Positions 35,323 through 44,055 of a stretch of 64,000 nt of DNA are shown piece by piece. This stretch comes from Streptomyces geranii (GTDB lineage Bacteria; Actinomycetota; Actinomycetes; Streptomycetales; Streptomycetaceae). The stretch's first letter is position 1. The number at the start of each line of letters is the position of its first letter. The notes under the pieces were generated by a model. The model did not search any database, was not told where the DNA came from, and saw only the letters and a list, made by a program, of their open reading frames with translations. Where the stretch lies: positions 562,883-626,882 of the forward strand of contig NZ_KZ672952.1 in NCBI RefSeq assembly GCF_002954775.1, written 5' to 3'. Made by a program: the position numbers and the translations under genes.

Positions 35323-35760
35323 GTGTCCACTGACGATCCGATCTCCACTGACGACCTGATGGAGATCCAGCAGCTGCTGGCCCGGTACGCGGTGTACATC
35401 ACCCGGGGCGACCTGGACGGCGTGCTCGCGGTCTTCACCCCCGACGGGACCTACAGCGCCTTCGGCGACGCCTACGGCCTCGACGAGTTCCCGGCGCTGG
35501 TCGCGGCGGCACCCAAGGGGCTCTTCCTCACCGGGACCGCGATGGTCGTGCCGGGCGCGGACCGGGACTCCGCGTCCGGCACCCAGCCGCTGTGCTTCGT
35601 CGACCACGCCTCCCACGATCTGCGTATCGGCTACTACGACGACACCTACGTGCGGACCACCGACGGCTGGCGGCTGCGCACCCGCGCCATGACGTTCATC
35701 CGCCGCAGCGGCGCGCACGACTCGGGCCGCCCGCACGCCTACCGGCGCCCGGTGACATGA
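35311..35760 (+). CDS. SnoaL-like (NTF2 fold) protein
   Basis: A 149-residue cone-shaped alpha+beta barrel protein of the SnoaL/NTF2 superfamily. The N-terminal helix DLMEIQQLLARYAVYITRGDLDGVLAVFTPDGTY and the later strands are typical. Relatives include ketosteroid isomerases, polyketide cyclases and dehydratases, but most are unassigned. The start is uncertain: ATG 35311 lies inside an operator, and GTG 35323 gives a 145-residue form. It overlaps the next dehydrogenase gene by ATGA. Confidence 0.8.
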   Translation: MEFSVSTDDPISTDDLMEIQQLLARYAVYITRGDLDGVLAVFTPDGTYSAFGDAYGLDEFPALVAAAPKGLFLTGTAMVVPGADRDSASGTQPLCFVDHASHDLRIGYYDDTYVRTTDGWRLRTRAMTFIRRSGAHDSGRPHAYRRPVT

Positions 35761-36860
35761 ACGTCGCCGAGTTCCGGGCGGACCTGCGCCGCTGGCTCGA
35801 CACGAACGACCTCTCCCCCGGCCTCGACGACTCGCTCGACGCGCAGGTCGCCCAGCTCGCCCGGGTCCGGCGCGCGCTGTACGGGGCGGGGTGGATGCGG
35901 TACGGCTGGCCCGCCGGGGTGAGGGGGCTCGGCGGTCCCGCCGTACTGCGCGCGGTGCTCGGCGAGGAGGTCGCCACCCGGGGCCTGGCCGAGCCCGGCA
36001 TCTACTCCATGGTCGAGGTGCTGGCCCCGACGATGATCTCGTACGCCCGTCCTGAGCTGGCCGCCGAGATGGTCCCGCGGCTGCTCGGTGGCCGGGAGCA
36101 GTGGTGCCAGGGTTTCTCGGAGCCGGGTTCCGGCAGCGATCTCGCCTCGCTCACCACCAGGGCCGTCCCCCGGGACGACGGCGACTGGGTGGTGACCGGC
36201 CAGAAGGTGTGGACGAGCCTCGCCCAGTACGCCGCCCGCTGCGTACTGCTCACCCGGACGGCCCCCGGTCACGCGGGCATCACCGCCTTCTTCGTCGACA
36301 TGGACACCCCGGGGATCACCGTCCGGCCGCTGCGCACGATGCACGGGGTGGACGAGTTCGCGGAGGTGTTCCTCGACGAGGTCGTCGTCCCCGGCGACCG
36401 GATGCTGGGCCGCCCGGGCGACGGCTGGCAGCTGGCGATGGACCTGCTCCCGCACGAGCGCTCGACGTGCTTCTGGCACCGGATCGCCCATCTCTACACG
36501 CGACTTGACCACCTGCTGGAGCAGACGCCCGCACCGGACTCCGCCCGGGACGACGACGCCCTCGGCGCCGCCTTCCTCGCCCTGCACACCGTCCGCTGCC
36601 GCTCCCACGCGACCCAACGACGCCTGGCGGAGGGCGGGCGCCTGGGCCCGGAGACCTCCGTCGACAAGATCCTGTTGGCCACGGCGGAACAACAACTCTT
36701 CGACACCGTACGGGACTTGCTGCCCGGCGTACTGGAGCTGACGGAGACGCCGTGGCGGTCGGAGTACCTGTACTCACGTGCGGCGACCATCTACGGCGGC
36801 ACCGCCGAGATCCAACGGAACATCGTCGCGCGCCGGTTGCTGGACCTGGGGAGGGAGTAG
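35757..36860 (+). CDS. Acyl-CoA dehydrogenase, large subunit of second pair
   Basis: A 367-residue acyl-CoA dehydrogenase with GFSEPGSGSDLASL, WTSLAQYAARCVLL and the C-terminal AATIYGGTAEIQRNIVARR. Here the Glu of the TAEIQRN motif is present, in contrast to the Gln in the homologue at 16447. The N-terminal helical domain is short. It is linked by ATGA overlap to the SnoaL gene and is followed 2 bp later by a 262-residue partner. An alpha2-beta2 enzyme acting on a bulky CoA ester is likely. Confidence 0.88.
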   Translation: MNVAEFRADLRRWLDTNDLSPGLDDSLDAQVAQLARVRRALYGAGWMRYGWPAGVRGLGGPAVLRAVLGEEVATRGLAEPGIYSMVEVLAPTMISYARPELAAEMVPRLLGGREQWCQGFSEPGSGSDLASLTTRAVPRDDGDWVVTGQKVWTSLAQYAARCVLLTRTAPGHAGITAFFVDMDTPGITVRPLRTMHGVDEFAEVFLDEVVVPGDRMLGRPGDGWQLAMDLLPHERSTCFWHRIAHLYTRLDHLLEQTPAPDSARDDDALGAAFLALHTVRCRSHATQRRLAEGGRLGPETSVDKILLATAEQQLFDTVRDLLPGVLELTETPWRSEYLYSRAATIYGGTAEIQRNIVARRLLDLGRE

Positions 36861-36862
36861 CC

Positions 36863-37651
36863 GTGGACGCCACCGAACGGGACCTGCTGGCCGACACGCT
36901 CCGCAAGACGATGGCCACGGCGACGGGCCCGGCACTCGACTCGGCGCTCACCGAACTCGGCTGGGCCGACCTGCTGGCGGAGGCGCCCGAGGTCGCGGTC
37001 CCGCTCGTGTTCCGGCTGCTCGGCGAGACGGGTGCGCACGCCTCGCTGCTCAACGACGTGGTGCTGCACGAGGCGGGCCGGCCACTCGAGGGCGCGTTGC
37101 CGCTGCCGTACACGGGCGGTTCTTGGGTGGTGTGGGGGCGGGGCGTGGACGCTCCGCCGGGTGCCTCTCTCGACGGCGAACTGCCGTTGCTGATCAGCCC
37201 CGCCGGGGAGCCGGTTCCGCTCGGGGCGGGTCGGCGGGCGCTCGGCTGGTGGCTGCTGGGCACCGGGCGGGCGATGCTCGCGCTGGCCCGGACGCATGTG
37301 CTGGCCCGCACCCAGTTCGGCCGCCCCCTCGCCTCCTTCCAGGCGGTACGGCACCGGCTCGCGGAGACGCTCGTGGCGCTCGACGGCGCCGAGGCGACCC
37401 TCGCGGCAGCCGAGGACGACCTGGGCGCACTGCTGGCGAAGGCCGCGGCCGGACAGGCGGCGCTGACAGCGGCCCGGCACTGCCAGCAGGTCCTGGGCGG
37501 GATCGGCTTCACCGCCGAGCACGATCTGCACCAGCATGTCCGACGGGCGCTCGTCCTGGACGGGCTGCTGGGCAGCGCACGGGAGTTGACGCGGGAGGCG
37601 GGAGCGCTCGTACGGGAGGGGCGGTCGGCTCCCCGGCTGGTTCAGCTCTGA
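36863..37651 (+). CDS. Acyl-CoA dehydrogenase, short partner subunit
   Basis: A 262-residue truncated acyl-CoA dehydrogenase homologue. The C-terminal helical domain is recognisable (LARTHVLARTQFGRPLASFQAVRHRLAE and CQQVLGGIGFTAEHDLHQHVRR). The N-terminal domain and beta domain are very short. It starts at GTG 36863 with GGGAG upstream. As in FadE28/FadE29-type enzymes, it probably supplies FAD-binding Arg/Gln residues to the larger subunit rather than acting alone. Confidence 0.83.
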   Translation: MDATERDLLADTLRKTMATATGPALDSALTELGWADLLAEAPEVAVPLVFRLLGETGAHASLLNDVVLHEAGRPLEGALPLPYTGGSWVVWGRGVDAPPGASLDGELPLLISPAGEPVPLGAGRRALGWWLLGTGRAMLALARTHVLARTQFGRPLASFQAVRHRLAETLVALDGAEATLAAAEDDLGALLAKAAAGQAALTAARHCQQVLGGIGFTAEHDLHQHVRRALVLDGLLGSARELTREAGALVREGRSAPRLVQL

Positions 37652-37683
37652 CAGTCGTCCCCATCTCACCTTGGGAGCCCCCA

Positions 37684-38493
37684 GTGACGGAACTCTGGAG
37701 TGATCTGCTGGCCTGCCTCGAACTCCGCACCGCTGACGCGGACTTGACCTTCGAGGGCGCCAACCAGAGCCTCGGCTACCACCGGTTGTTCGGCGGACAG
37801 CTGCTCGCCCAGTTCGTGCGGGCGGCCTCGCTCGCCTGCCCCGACAAGCGGGTGAAGTCCGTGCACGCCCTGTTCGCCCGCGCCGGGCGGACCGACGAGC
37901 CCGTCCGGTACGAGGTGACGCGTCATCACGAGGGCGCCACCTTCGCGACGTTGGGAATCGTCGCCCGTCAGTCCCCCGGCGCCATGGCCACCGCCTCGGT
38001 GTCGCTGCACGCCCCCGAGGACGGCCCCGACCACCAGACGGCGTTCCGACTCCCCGCCGTACCGGGCGAGGAGCACTCCGTGGACCTGGATCTGCTCCCC
38101 TGGGAGACCCGCGCGGTCACCGACCTGGACACTCCGAAGGCGGAGTCACCCGAGTACGACCTCTGGATGCGGACCCCGGCCGTCGCGCCCGAACTGGCCC
38201 CGGCCCTCACAGCGTACGCCACCGATCTGAGCCTCATCGGCACCGCGCTGCGGCAGATCGAGGGGGTCGGTCAGCAGGACGCGAACAAGGTGTTCACCTC
38301 GGCCGTGACGGCACACACCGTGCGCTTCCACCGGCCCTTCCGGACCGACTCCTGGCTGCTCCTGCGCCAGCACAGCCCCCTTGTGGCACACGGCCGTTGC
38401 TACGGCCGAGGCGATGTCCTCACCGAAGAGGGCTCCCTGGTCGCCTCGTACGCCCAGGAAGCCCTGCTCCGGTTCAAGGACACGAAGAACTGA
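37684..38493 (+). CDS. Acyl-CoA thioesterase II (TesB-like)
   Basis: A 269-residue double hotdog thioesterase. The first hotdog contains HRLFGGQLLAQFVRA and KSVHALFARAGR. The second contains TAYATDLSLIGTAL (catalytic Asp) and GSLVASYAQEALLRF (Gln loop). It hydrolyses acyl-CoA to free acid and CoA and may recycle CoA from dead-end intermediates. It starts at GTG 37684, 32 bp after the dehydrogenase pair, in the same transcription unit. It converges with the thiolase gene, leaving a gap of only 12 bp. Confidence 0.88.
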   Translation: MTELWSDLLACLELRTADADLTFEGANQSLGYHRLFGGQLLAQFVRAASLACPDKRVKSVHALFARAGRTDEPVRYEVTRHHEGATFATLGIVARQSPGAMATASVSLHAPEDGPDHQTAFRLPAVPGEEHSVDLDLLPWETRAVTDLDTPKAESPEYDLWMRTPAVAPELAPALTAYATDLSLIGTALRQIEGVGQQDANKVFTSAVTAHTVRFHRPFRTDSWLLLRQHSPLVAHGRCYGRGDVLTEEGSLVASYAQEALLRFKDTKN

Positions 38494-38505
38494 CCGGACG
38501 TCAAC

Positions 38506-39651
38506 TCACGGCGCGGGTACCTCGATCACCGTCGCCGAGCCCATGCCCCCGCCCGCGCACATCGCGGCGACACCGATTCCGCCGCCGCGTCGGCGCAGTT
38601 CGTGCACGAGGGTGACCAGCATGCGGGCGCCGGTGGCGGCGACCGGGTGGCCGAGCGAGCAGCCGCTGCCGTTCACGTTGACGCGGTCCGGGTCCAGGCC
38701 GAGTTGTTTGACGGCGGCCACTGGTACGACCGCGAAGGCCTCGTTGATCTCGTAGAGGTCGACGTCGGAGAGCGAAAGCCCGGCGCGTTTCAGGGCTTTG
38801 GGGATCGCGGTCACCGGGGCGAGGCCCATGTCGGCGGGTTCGACGCCGACGGACGCCCACGCCCGGACCGTACCGAGCGCCGGAAGGCCGAGGCGGTCGC
38901 TGGCGATGACGAGGGCCGCCGCGCCGTCGTTCGCGCCGCCCGCGTTGCCTGCGGTGATGCTGAAGCCCTCGATCTCGGGGTGCAGCGGCTTGAGCGCGGC
39001 CAGCCGTTCCGCGCTCGTGGTCCGGCGCGGGTGCTCGTCGACGGCGAGCAGACCGTGCGGGGTGTCGATCGGGACGAGTTCGGCGGCGAAGCGGCCCTCG
39101 TCGATGGCGCGTACGGCGTTCCGGTGCGAGCGCAGCGCCCAGTCGTCCATCTCGGCGCGGCTGACGCCCGCCCGGACGGCCGTGTTCCAGCCGACGGTGA
39201 TCGACATGTCGGTGTTGGGGGCGTCCGGCGTGGCAGGGTGCGTGGGCGACATCCAGGGTTCCCACTCCCCGTCGACCTTGGTCACCGAACGCGGCGCGGT
39301 GGAAGCCGAGTTGACGCCGCCGGCGATGACGAGTTCGTCCATGCCGGCCCGGATGCTCGCCGCCGCGCTCTGGACGGCGGCCTGTCCGGCGGCGCAGTGG
39401 CGGTTATGGGCGAGCCCGGGCACCCAGGTGAGGCCGGTGGTCACGGCGGCGTGCCGGGCGATGACCCCGCCGCCGTGCAGGCCCTCGCCGAGGACGATGT
39501 CGTCGATGAGGGCCGGGTTCACGCCGTCCGTGGCGGCTGCGGCGGCGACGATGTGGTGGGCGAGGTCGAAGGCCGTGGTGTCGCGCAGGGTGCCCTTGAA
39601 GGCGGTGCCGACGGGAGTGCGCAGGGCGGACACGATGACTGCTTCAGGCAT
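38506..39651 (-). CDS. Acetyl-CoA acyltransferase (thiolase)
   Basis: A 381-residue degradative thiolase (start MPEAVIVSALRTPVG). The nucleophile Cys is in NRHCAAGQAAVQ, the His in GCSLGHPVAATGA and the second Cys in AAMCAGGGMGSA, so all catalytic residues are present. It should release acetyl-CoA or propionyl-CoA from a 3-ketoacyl-CoA. Its start overlaps the end of the ligase gene by 8 bp. The pair is read away from the operator at 41104. Confidence 0.9.
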   Translation of the reverse strand: MPEAVIVSALRTPVGTAFKGTLRDTTAFDLAHHIVAAAAATDGVNPALIDDIVLGEGLHGGGVIARHAAVTTGLTWVPGLAHNRHCAAGQAAVQSAAASIRAGMDELVIAGGVNSASTAPRSVTKVDGEWEPWMSPTHPATPDAPNTDMSITVGWNTAVRAGVSRAEMDDWALRSHRNAVRAIDEGRFAAELVPIDTPHGLLAVDEHPRRTTSAERLAALKPLHPEIEGFSITAGNAGGANDGAAALVIASDRLGLPALGTVRAWASVGVEPADMGLAPVTAIPKALKRAGLSLSDVDLYEINEAFAVVPVAAVKQLGLDPDRVNVNGSGCSLGHPVAATGARMLVTLVHELRRRGGGIGVAAMCAGGGMGSATVIEVPAP

Positions 39652-41104
39652 GGCTGGTCTCCAGGTCGGCGAGCAGGGCGCGGCGCAGCAGCTTTCCGGT
39701 GTCGGTCCTCGGCAGTTCGGCGCGGAAGACGACGGTGTCGGGTGTTTTGGCGGAGCGCAGCCGCTCCCTGACCCAGGCGCGGATCTCGTCCGGGTCGCCC
39801 TCCCCGACCAGCACGGCGACGATCCGCTGCCCCCACTCGGGGTCGGGCAGCCCGATCACGGCCGCCTCGGCGATGCCGGGATGGGTGAGGAGTACGTCCT
39901 CGATCTCGGCCGGGGCGATGTTCTCGCCGCCCCGGATGATGGTGTCGTCGGCCCGCCCCTCGATGAACAGGTAACCGTCGGCGTCGAGGCGCCCCCGGTC
40001 CCGGGTGGCGAACCAGCCGTCGGCGTCGAGCGCGGCGGCGCGTCCGCCGTACTCGCCGGAGATCTGCTCCCCGCGCACGAACACCAGCCCGGTACAGCCG
40101 ACTTGGACCGGCTCGCCGCTGTCCTCGCCACGGATCTGGATCTCGACGCCGGGCAGCGCGCGCCCCACCGACCCGAGCCGCTCGCGCACCGCCGGTTCGG
40201 CGGAGACGAGGGCCTCGCGGTGGTCGTCGGGGCCGAGCACGGCGATCGAGGACGCCGTCTCGGTGAGGCCGTACGCGTTCACGAACCCGGTGTCGGGGAA
40301 GGCCCGCAGCGCCCGCTCGACGACGGGTCGCGGGGTGCGGGCGCCGCCGTACGCGAGGCTGCGCAGGGTCGGTGCCTGGGCGGTGGCGCCTTCGGGGACC
40401 TCGGCGACGATCCGGGCGAGCATCGTCGGGACGACCAGCGCGTGGGTGACGCGTTCGCGGCGGACGGCGGCCAGCCAGTCGGAGGCGTCGAAGGCGGACT
40501 GGTAGACGATCCGGCGCCCGGAGTAGAGGTTCGTGAGCAGGTTCATCAGACCGGCCACGTGGTACGGGGGCACCGCGACGAGGGTCGCCGCGTCGGGCTC
40601 GGCCGAGCCGAACTCCTGGGTGTTGAACACGTAGGCGAGGAGGTGCCGGTGGCGCAGGAGGGCCGCCTTGGGCTCGGCCGTCGTACCGCTGGTGTAGAGC
40701 ACGACAGCGACCGAGTCCTGGTCGCGCGGGGCCGGTTCGCCGTCCGAGTCACCGTCCGGTTCGCCGTCCGGCTCGTGTCCGGCTTCGAGGAGTACGTCGA
40801 GGTCGGCGGGGCGCAGCACCAGGGCGCCGGGATGGCGGTCGAGGAGCCGGGCCAACTGGTGTTCGCCGAGGCGGTAGTTGAGGGGAATGAAGGGGACTCC
40901 CGCCAGGGCCGCGCCGAACAGGGCGACGGGGTGGGCGAGGTGGTTGGCACCCAGGTACAGGACGGCCGACCGGCGCCGGAAGCGGTGTGCGGCGGCCCGG
41001 GCGCGGTCCAGCAACTCCGAGGCGGTCAGGGAACGGTCGTCCGCCGTCACCACCACCCGGTCTCCGGCCGAGACGGCCATCTCCAGAATCATGGATATCG
41101 TCAT
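39644..41104 (-). CDS. AMP-forming acyl-CoA ligase
   Basis: A 486-residue ANL-superfamily ligase with P-loop VVLYTSGTTAEPKAAL, PPYHVAGLMNLLTNL, NAYGLTETASS, hinge region WFATRDRGRLDADG and catalytic Lys in RTDTGKLLRR. It is shorter than the other ligases here because of a compact N-terminus. An acidic Gly/Pro/Asp stretch (EPDGEPDGDSDGEP) near residues 110-125 looks like small-scale slippage. The start is either ATG 41104, whose first base is also the first base of a perfect operator, or the internal ATG at 41092. Confidence 0.88.
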   Translation of the reverse strand: MTISMILEMAVSAGDRVVVTADDRSLTASELLDRARAAAHRFRRRSAVLYLGANHLAHPVALFGAALAGVPFIPLNYRLGEHQLARLLDRHPGALVLRPADLDVLLEAGHEPDGEPDGDSDGEPAPRDQDSVAVVLYTSGTTAEPKAALLRHRHLLAYVFNTQEFGSAEPDAATLVAVPPYHVAGLMNLLTNLYSGRRIVYQSAFDASDWLAAVRRERVTHALVVPTMLARIVAEVPEGATAQAPTLRSLAYGGARTPRPVVERALRAFPDTGFVNAYGLTETASSIAVLGPDDHREALVSAEPAVRERLGSVGRALPGVEIQIRGEDSGEPVQVGCTGLVFVRGEQISGEYGGRAAALDADGWFATRDRGRLDADGYLFIEGRADDTIIRGGENIAPAEIEDVLLTHPGIAEAAVIGLPDPEWGQRIVAVLVGEGDPDEIRAWVRERLRSAKTPDTVVFRAELPRTDTGKLLRRALLADLETSHA

Positions 41105-41120
41105 GAGAATGCTATTCTCA
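41104..41120. promoter_or_regulatory. 17-bp palindromic operator, site 5 (perfect)
   Basis: TGAGAATGCTATTCTCA has perfect 7-bp arms around 3 bp, and this copy defines the consensus. It lies in the 54-bp gap between the divergent ligase (start 41104) and SDR (start 41159). A dimeric repressor here would block both transcripts. Confidence 0.8.
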
Positions 41121-41158
41121 TCTCACTAGAGCCCTGCTTGCAAGAGAGGAAAACCTTC

Positions 41159-41923
41159 ATGCAGATCAGTGGCAGCTCGGCAGTCGTCGTCGGTGGGGCG
41201 GGAGGTCTGGGCGAGGCCACCGTCCGCCGGTTGCACGCGGCGGGGGCGAAGGTGGTCGTCGCCGACCTCGCCGACGAGAAGGGCAAGGCGCTGGAGCAGG
41301 AGCTGGGCGTGCGCTACGTCCGGACGGACGCCACCTCCGAGGAGGACGTCCTGGCGGCGCTGGCCGAGGCGGAGTCGGCGGGCCCGCTGCGGATCTCGGT
41401 GGACTGCCACGGCGGCCCGGCGAGCGGCGGCCGACTGATCGGCAAGGACGGCACACCGATCAGCCTGGAGGGCTTCCGGACGACCGTCGAGGTCTATCTG
41501 ACCGGCGTCTTCAACGTGCTGCGTCTGGCCGCCGCCGCGATGGCCAAGCAGGAGCCGACGGAGGACGGCGGCCGGGGCGTCGTCGTCAACACGGCCTCGA
41601 TCGCGGCGTACGAGGGCCAGATCGGCCAACTCCCTTACGCCGCCGCCAAGGGCGGGGTCGTCAGCATGACGCTGGTGGCCGCCCGCGACCTGTCCCCGCT
41701 GGGCATCCGGGTCGTCACCATCGCCCCCGGTACCTTCCTGACTCCCGCCTACGGCAAGGCCGGTGACCAGCTTGAGGCCTACTGGGGCCCGCAGGTCCCG
41801 CACCCCCGGCGGATGGGCCGCTCCCCCGAGTACGCGGCGCTGGTCGAGCACATCTGCGAGAACGACTATCTCAACGGCGAGGTCATCCGCCTCGACGGTG
41901 CGCTCAGGTTCCCGCCCAAGTGA
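41159..41923 (+). CDS. SDR, HSD17B10-like hydroxyacyl-CoA dehydrogenase
   Basis: A 254-residue classical short-chain dehydrogenase: [37 protein letters not shown] (Ser, Tyr, Lys) and IAPGTFLTP. The pattern is closest to the type II 3-hydroxyacyl-CoA dehydrogenase (17-beta-HSD type 10) group, which oxidises branched 3-hydroxyacyl-CoA and steroid alcohols with NAD+. The ATG at 41159 has AGAGAGGAAAA upstream. It overlaps a second SDR by GTGA. Confidence 0.88.
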   Translation: MQISGSSAVVVGGAGGLGEATVRRLHAAGAKVVVADLADEKGKALEQELGVRYVRTDATSEEDVLAALAEAESAGPLRISVDCHGGPASGGRLIGKDGTPISLEGFRTTVEVYLTGVFNVLRLAAAAMAKQEPTEDGGRGVVVNTASIAAYEGQIGQLPYAAAKGGVVSMTLVAARDLSPLGIRVVTIAPGTFLTPAYGKAGDQLEAYWGPQVPHPRRMGRSPEYAALVEHICENDYLNGEVIRLDGALRFPPK

Positions 41924-42699
41924 CTGGCGCGAGTGAGCCGTTGGAGGCGCCGGGGTCTGCGCGGTCGCTGAAGGGGAAGGTCGCGTTCGTCGCCGGGGCC
42001 AGCCGGGGCATCGGACGGACGGTGGCCGTCGCGCTGGCCGAGGCGGGCGCGTCGGTGGCGGTGGCCGCGCGGACCGAGGAGGCCGGCCGGCTGCCGGGGA
42101 CGATCCACTCGGTGGCCGACGGGATCACGAAGGCGGGCGGACGGGCGCTCGCGGTGCCGTGCGACGTGAGCAGCGAGGAGTCGGTGGCGGCGGCCGTGGG
42201 AGCGGCCGTCGCCGAGTTCGGCGGGATCGACATCCTGGTCGCCAACGCCGGGGTGCTGTGGCTCGGCCCGGTCGAGTCCACCCCGCTCAAGCGCTGGCAG
42301 CTGTGCCTGGACGTCAATCTGACGGGCGTCTTCCTCGTCACCAAGGCCGTGATTCCGTACGTCCGTGAGCGCGGCGGCGGTTCGCTGGTGGCCGTGACGA
42401 CCAGCGGGGTCGGGATGACCGACCGGGGCGCCAACGCGTACTGGGTGTCCAAGGCGGCCGTCGAGCGCCTCTACCTCGGGCTCGCCACCGATCTGCGGGC
42501 CGACAACATCGCCGTCAACTGCCTTGCCCCGTCCCGGATCGTACTGACGGAAGGGTGGCAGGCGGCGGGCGGTGGCCGCGAGATCCCGCCGGAGATGGTG
42601 GAGCCGCCGGAGGCGATGGGCCGGGCGGCGGTGCTGCTGGCTGGGCAGGACGCGGGCGGCATCACGGGGACCGTACAGCGCTCGGAGTCGGTCGGCTGA
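41920..42699 (+). CDS. SDR-family oxidoreductase
   Basis: A 259-residue classical SDR with GASRGIGRTVA (residues 27-37), VANAGVLWLG, TTSGVGMTDRGANAYWVSK (Ser, Tyr, Lys all in place) and a C-terminal GITGTVQRSE. It has a 20-residue flexible N-terminal extension. It begins in a GTGA overlap with the HSD17B10-like gene, so two consecutive alcohol oxidations or a heteromer are possible. A strong stem-loop follows 11 bp after the stop. Confidence 0.87.
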   Translation: MTGASEPLEAPGSARSLKGKVAFVAGASRGIGRTVAVALAEAGASVAVAARTEEAGRLPGTIHSVADGITKAGGRALAVPCDVSSEESVAAAVGAAVAEFGGIDILVANAGVLWLGPVESTPLKRWQLCLDVNLTGVFLVTKAVIPYVRERGGGSLVAVTTSGVGMTDRGANAYWVSKAAVERLYLGLATDLRADNIAVNCLAPSRIVLTEGWQAAGGGREIPPEMVEPPEAMGRAAVLLAGQDAGGITGTVQRSESVG

Positions 42700-42710
42700 G
42701 AAGCGCATGC

Positions 42711-42751
42711 CGGTTGCCAACTGCCTCACAGGAAAGGTCAGTTGGCAACCG
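42711..42751. terminator. Bidirectional stem-loop terminator
   Basis: Bases 42711-42723 and 42739-42751 form a perfect 13-bp stem with a 15-base loop. It is the main feature of the 82-bp gap between two convergent SDR genes, a typical terminator position for both operons. Confidence 0.75.
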
Positions 42752-42781
42752 AGACTTCCGGTGTGCGCCCTGCCGCCCCAC

Positions 42782-43603
42782 CTATGCCCGTACCGCCGCG
42801 CAAGCCCCGCCGTCGATCAGCAGGTCGACGCCCGTGACAAAGCTCGCCTCCGCCGACAGCAGGAAGGCCACCCCGGCGGCGACCTCCTCGGCGCGGCCCG
42901 GCCGACCGGCCGCGGACCCGCGTACGAGTGCGTCCATGACCGGCTGCTCCGCGGCCTCCTGCCTCCCCTGCGGAGTGTCGATGACGCCGGGCGAGACCGA
43001 ACAGATCCGGGCGCCGAGCGGGCCGAGCCGGAGCGCCTCCCGGCGCACGAATCGGTGTACCCCGTACTTGGCCCAGCCGTAGGCGGTGCCGCTGTCCTCC
43101 ACGGCTGGTCCCAGGGCGTCGCGGAGCCGGTCGAGGAAGCCGTCGTCGAGTGGATCGTCCAGGACGGCCGCGACGGTCGGGGCCGCTTCCAGGTTGCCCA
43201 GCAGCGGGGCCATCGAGGCGAAGCACACCAGCGCCGTGCCCTTCGTGGCCAGTGGGCGCAGCACCTCGGCGAGCAGCGCGGTGCCCACCAGGTCGACGGC
43301 GAAGATGCTCCGCCAGTCGGCCATCGTGGGCGAGATCCCGGCGGCGTGGGCGACGGCGCGCAGGGTGCCGAGTTCGGCGGTGCGGGCGGCGAGGCGGGCC
43401 AGGCCGTCCCGGTCGGTGATGTCCAGGACGAACGGTTCGACGACCGTGCCCCCGTCGGCAGCGGTCAGCTCTTTCGCCGCCGCCGTCACGGTCGTCTCGT
43501 CCCGGTCGACGAGCAGCAGCGTGTCCACCGTGCCGAGCATCCGCCGCGCGCACGCCAGTCCCATGCCGCGTCCGGCGCCGGTGGCGATCCCTACCGTGCT
43601 CAT
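42782..43603 (-). CDS. SDR-family oxidoreductase
   Basis: A 273-residue short-chain dehydrogenase with ATGAGRGMGLACARR, AHAAGISPTMADW, Ser in CFASMAPLL and Tyr/Lys in AYGWAKYG, ending LLIDGGACAAV. An insertion of about 20 residues before the active Tyr (GNLEAAPTVAAVLDDPLDD) may form part of the substrate lid. It is the last gene of the mutase-containing minus-strand operon and overlaps the VOC gene by ATGA. Confidence 0.87.
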   Translation of the reverse strand: MSTVGIATGAGRGMGLACARRMLGTVDTLLLVDRDETTVTAAAKELTAADGGTVVEPFVLDITDRDGLARLAARTAELGTLRAVAHAAGISPTMADWRSIFAVDLVGTALLAEVLRPLATKGTALVCFASMAPLLGNLEAAPTVAAVLDDPLDDGFLDRLRDALGPAVEDSGTAYGWAKYGVHRFVRREALRLGPLGARICSVSPGVIDTPQGRQEAAEQPVMDALVRGSAAGRPGRAEEVAAGVAFLLSAEASFVTGVDLLIDGGACAAVRA

Positions 43604-44055
43604 GCCTCGCTCCCTCCGCCCGCCCAGAACTTCTCCAGCATCGGCTGTGCCGACCGGTCCACGAGTTCGACGAGTACGCCGCCCGGTCCGCGCAGGAAGG
43701 CGAAGTCGGACCCGGTGGAGCCGATCCGGGACGCCTCGGCCGTGTAGCCGAGGGCGGCGAGTCCGGCGCTGTCCGTGGCGACGTCGTCGGACCAGTAGCC
43801 GACGTGATGGACACCCCCGCCGGGCCCCGCTTCCCAAAGCGTGCCGGGGATGCTCCGGAGGATCTCCAGCCGGGGCGAGGTCCGCGAGTAGACGCAGCTG
43901 AGCCGCACGACGGCCTCGCCGGTCGGCAGCGTCACGGTCACCGGGCCGCCGATCTCCGCGCACCACTCGTACCCGAAGGCCGCCGACAGCCCGGCCAGGG
44001 TCCCTTCGAAGTCCTCGGCGACGATCCCGAGGTGGAACTGGTCCTCACCCCTCAT
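43600..44055 (-). CDS. VOC-family protein, epimerase-like
   Basis: A 151-residue vicinal-oxygen-chelate protein. Likely metal ligands are His in QFHLGIVAEDFE, His in GGVHHVGYWSDD and Glu in GGVLVELVDRS, the pattern of methylmalonyl-CoA epimerase and glyoxalase I. In an operon with a B12-dependent acyl-CoA mutase, an epimerase for the 2-methyl position of a CoA ester is an attractive idea, but it is inferred from context only. ATGA overlaps occur on both sides (CaiB upstream, SDR downstream). Confidence 0.82.
   Translation of the reverse strand: MRGEDQFHLGIVAEDFEGTLAGLSAAFGYEWCAEIGGPVTVTLPTGEAVVRLSCVYSRTSPRLEILRSIPGTLWEAGPGGGVHHVGYWSDDVATDSAGLAALGYTAEASRIGSTGSDFAFLRGPGGVLVELVDRSAQPMLEKFWAGGGSEA

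Noticed and set aside
38798..41923. A very long open frame on the + strand ending at the SDR stop
   Set aside because: Only the last 254 codons encode a protein. The rest is the antisense of the thiolase and ligase genes, open because high G+C leaves few stops.
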